Shown here: positions 60,930-64,000 of the stretch, in pieces | How positions within the stretch are numbered: position 1 is the stretch's first letter | How the letters are laid out: the number at the start of each line of letters is the position of its first letter | Assembly (NCBI RefSeq): GCF_001039355.2 | Contig: NW_019776146.1 | Location: 522,188 to 586,187, forward strand | DNA length: 64,000 bases | Direction of reading: 5' to 3' | Source: Lingula anatina | Lineage: Eukaryota; Brachiopoda; Lingulata; Lingulida; Lingulidae | The notes under the pieces: generated by a model | The model's input: the letters and a program-made list of their open reading frames with translations, nothing else | Database searches by the model: none | Told to the model about the DNA's origin: nothing | Position numbers and translations under genes: made by a program

Positions 60930-61720
60930 GTTCAAAGATCCCCAAAATGTATAACCCCCTACCTTGTGAACATGCACTGATGGTCTGTTATTTGACGTTA
61001 GGTTATCACCACCCCTCTCCTCAATACTATTCTACGTTCGTCTTTGCCCATGCATATTAGCCATACTAAAGATACAAGAAAACAACCGTCAAGTCACGCA
61101 CGCTGAACAAGGCTTGTTTGCTACATGTCATCCCACCCACACCTGTACTGCCTGCCGATATCCATAACTGTTCATCGCTGCGGGGCAAAAAAGCAAAGAA
61201 AAAGTTAAAATAGAACATACGCACCTGTAATGAATTGTTCTATATAAGTCTTGGCTGTAAAGTCCCTGCATCATTTTGGTCATGCAAATTCATCTACACA
61301 CGTTTTCTCATTATAGTCAATTCAATCCTGTCTTCAGTATCAAGTCGTGCTCTTGGTTTCCAAGCAAATTTTACTGACCAGATCTCCAGTATGCCGGTGA
61401 CATGTACTGACACGACCCGCCTCACAGCCACCGTTCTTCGTGATGCAATCAAAACAGTGTAATTAATCTCAGCGGGGGTCTATTGACAAGATTGACGTTG
61501 AATCTTGTACCGTGCAAGTTGATAGCAGGTGAAGTATATTTTCCGAGCGCGAGCTCGAAGAACTCGCTGGCTGTATCTGAGAACGCGACAATGATGCTGT
61601 TCAGAATAATTCGTCAGCTATCGTGATTATGATAAAATGAGCATAAGCTCAACGCGTATATAACTGTAAGCGTGACAGAACTGACGGTCATGCATTCCTT
61701 GTATCGGATTAGCGTCACTA

Positions 61721-61951
61721 AGACTGGGTTCCCACAGATTTAGATCGACCCATATGGATCGACCTAACTCCCTGGGGGTTCACGCTAAATTGCTGTCAGC
61801 TTCCGGGAGCTGAGCGCGCACAAAAGTTAATTACCGTAACCTCCTTACAGCTTTTAGTAGGCGGGACAGACATTTAAGCCGGTTAGCTGACAGCAATCTA
61901 TTGAGAGTCCCCAGGGGGATAGATCGATCTAAATATCTGTGGGAATGGTCT
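61721..61951. mobile_element. MITE-like element, family 1, copy 3
   Basis: About 231 bp. Terminal inverted repeats run from AGACTGGGTTCCCACAGATTTA to TAAATATCTGTGGGAATGGTCT. The interior closely matches the copy at 48001-48214, plus about 10 bp (CCGTAACCTCCTTACAGC) that copy lacks. Best-preserved copy in the window. Confidence 0.85.
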
Positions 61952-64000
61952 CTAACAGATGTTTAAAGAAGTAAAGGTGTCTTTCTTCATAATTATCACC
62001 GTAGGTGTGCTGTAATCCTATGGACTTAACGACGACATGTAATAAGATAAATATGCTTGTTAATATGAAGAGACGTCTACAGACCTCTGAAACCCAGGAG
62101 TTAGACTGCTGTAATGAAAAAATTCAACGTTAATTATCTGACACTTTAAGGTATTCTTCTGCTTACTTTTCATTAACTCTTTCTTCTGTCTGTATAGCGC
62201 AAGTTAGTATATTTATTCTAGCAGGGAATGGTTACGAAATTGAGCGGAGGTGGTAGCCCCCTTTTGCCAAAAATATTAATATGTCGAAATAAAACATTGA
62301 TATTCAGATATCACGAAAACTTTGTTGAAATCCGATTGGTCGATAAACGATGACGTTAGCAAATGGCTACTACTCTTCCGTTAGGCCCTATTAAGAAATA
62401 CTCTGTGGAGCATTTTTGAGTTTGTTATACACACTTGTAAGTATTATCTACCGTTGCGAATAAAAATGACATGGTTCTACATTTTTATTTCAAATGGAAA
62501 TGTAAAAAAATTACGGGAACTCCTTCCATGTGAGCCGCAATACTAAACACAAACCAATCCGCAACCTCAGCAGTAAGTGGCGTTCACCTGACCTCGTCAA
62601 CATGCTTGAGTGTCAGTATTATAGGCCGGTTGTACAAATAAACGCGGGACAAAGCATTCAGAGGCAAAGGGATATTTTCCAATTCTCAATGCCAGATATT
62701 TTCAGGAAAAAGTGAAGTGGTGTTTCATTAAAGATCGTCCGGGTAGACAGTATGCACTATCTCCCGGCGCATCGGTAATTTGATGGAAGTTAGTGGAAGT
62801 GCTCTAAACAATGCAGGTATCATATCTGAACGAGGATTGCCTGGGTTAAATGTAGTATACATCTTTAATGTGCAAGCGCTCAAATCACCGGTCTCATCTA
62901 GTAGCCGATCGCTGCAAAATCCAATTCTAAGACGCAAGCATTTTAAAATCTGATCAGTGCTTAGTATGATACTCTTTCGCTGATATTTGTACAGATTCCG
63001 TAGACCCCAAACTTTCATTGTGACAACGCACCTTTTTCATTTCCGCTCTGTACTTCTAGAGAAATTCACAGTGGAGTTTAATTTACATTGGAGTCGAGTC
63101 AACATCACGGCGAACTGTATTCTGGGATATTCCAGTTCCCCAAGAGACAGATTCCATGGGTTACTCCTGACACTCATTATAATGTAAATTTTATCATGCG
63201 TTTTTCACAAGAGTTCAAACTATCATATGGGGTAAGTCATTGTTTGAAAGGAGTGTTACAACTAGCTAAATAGGTCATAAAAACAAGAACCCATACTGTC
63301 GCTTATGATCGTCGACTGTCAGTCATTTATTGATTTGAGAACTAGGTTTGACGTACGTGCAATGTGAAATCATAACTTACAGTAAATTGACGCCTCTCGC
63401 GCTGTACCTATCTTGGCCACCATTCCCGATTCGAAGACCAAAATTCAGTAATTAAAACGAACATAATTTACTCTGACCTGGATATCAAGTTTACAGACGT
63501 CAAGAAATTCACATTTTTGGTAATGTATTTATCACTCAAAAAACGATATTCATTTCTGGGGTAATTATAATGGCAATGTTAACCAGATAATATTCAACTT
63601 TCTCATCTACATCTCACTCATATTTTCGTTGTACTGGTTAGATAAAACACGGAAGATTCATGTTGCGTGAAAAAAATATGTCGAACAGATTTAATTTGCC
63701 CTTCGCAGCTAAAAAAAACCCTCCGACGATTTGCGACCGCCACCACGAGCGAATTAACCTTGCAATCCATATATGGCAATAGTCGTGACCAGCCAAAATG
63801 AAAACCGAAACCGCGGTCGATTCGAAATAAATATTTTGCTAAAAGTACATATCCCTTTCGTTGTCTCAAAACTTTCTTTGTAGGGAAATACTATGCAATA
63901 CTAGGCACAGTTGAAATCAACCTGCGTAAATGTGGCCAGAAACCTGCAATTTTACCCGAGCTGTCTGTGTCGAATGGGTATCGGAGACCATGCACGTTTG
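61952..64000. other. No gene recognised at the right end
   Basis: AT-rich sequence with several short open frames, the largest 96 codons at 62728-63018 (- strand). None shows a recognisable motif, signal peptide or exon context. Confidence 0.5.

Overview
The window is nuclear DNA from an invertebrate animal. It is AT-rich and intron-rich, with GT-AG introns, many microsatellites, short inverted-repeat elements, a degenerate non-LTR retrotransposon and one unresolved base (N at 58342). Nothing in it looks prokaryotic. I cannot place the phylum with confidence. A marine invertebrate such as a mollusc, another lophotrochozoan or an invertebrate deuterostome is plausible, because natriuretic-peptide-type receptor guanylyl cyclases occur in those groups.

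The only genes I can support are two membrane receptor guanylyl cyclases of the natriuretic peptide receptor (NPR1/NPR2) type, arranged tail to tail. Gene A is on the + strand, with 20 exons from 8846 to 25380, 1,124 codons plus stop; its first coding exon is not in the window. Gene B is on the - strand, with 20 exons from 44560 down to 27817, 1,181 codons plus stop, and is complete from signal peptide to stop. I joined the exons by hand at GT/AG sites. In both genes the frames stay open across every junction, and each total is divisible by three. Each protein has, in order: an extracellular ANF-receptor ligand-binding domain, a juxtamembrane Cys pair, one membrane span, a kinase homology domain lacking the catalytic HRD Asp, a short coiled-coil linker, a guanylate cyclase catalytic domain with GTP-specific Glu and Cys, and a Ser/Thr-rich tail. 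Ligand binding outside the cell would be expected to raise cGMP inside it. Intron positions and phases match between the two genes except for one intron in the kinase homology domain, present in A and absent in B. This points to an inverted duplication.

Layout: 1-8845 is upstream sequence or intron 1 of gene A, with small inverted-repeat elements. 8846-25380 is gene A. 25381-27816 is the shared 3' intergenic region. 27817-44560 is gene B, whose introns carry several foldback elements. 44561-64000 is gene-poor sequence upstream of gene B, with MITE-like repeats, a broken non-LTR retrotransposon (about 50800-52165), microsatellites and a 159-bp tandem duplication. I found no convincing tRNA, rRNA, CRISPR or other complete gene.

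Points most worth a second look: both proteins end in a class I PDZ-ligand-like terminus (E-S-K-L and E-S-R-V) although their tails otherwise differ; two foldback elements bracket exons 11-13 of gene B; and several short repeat families recur within the window.
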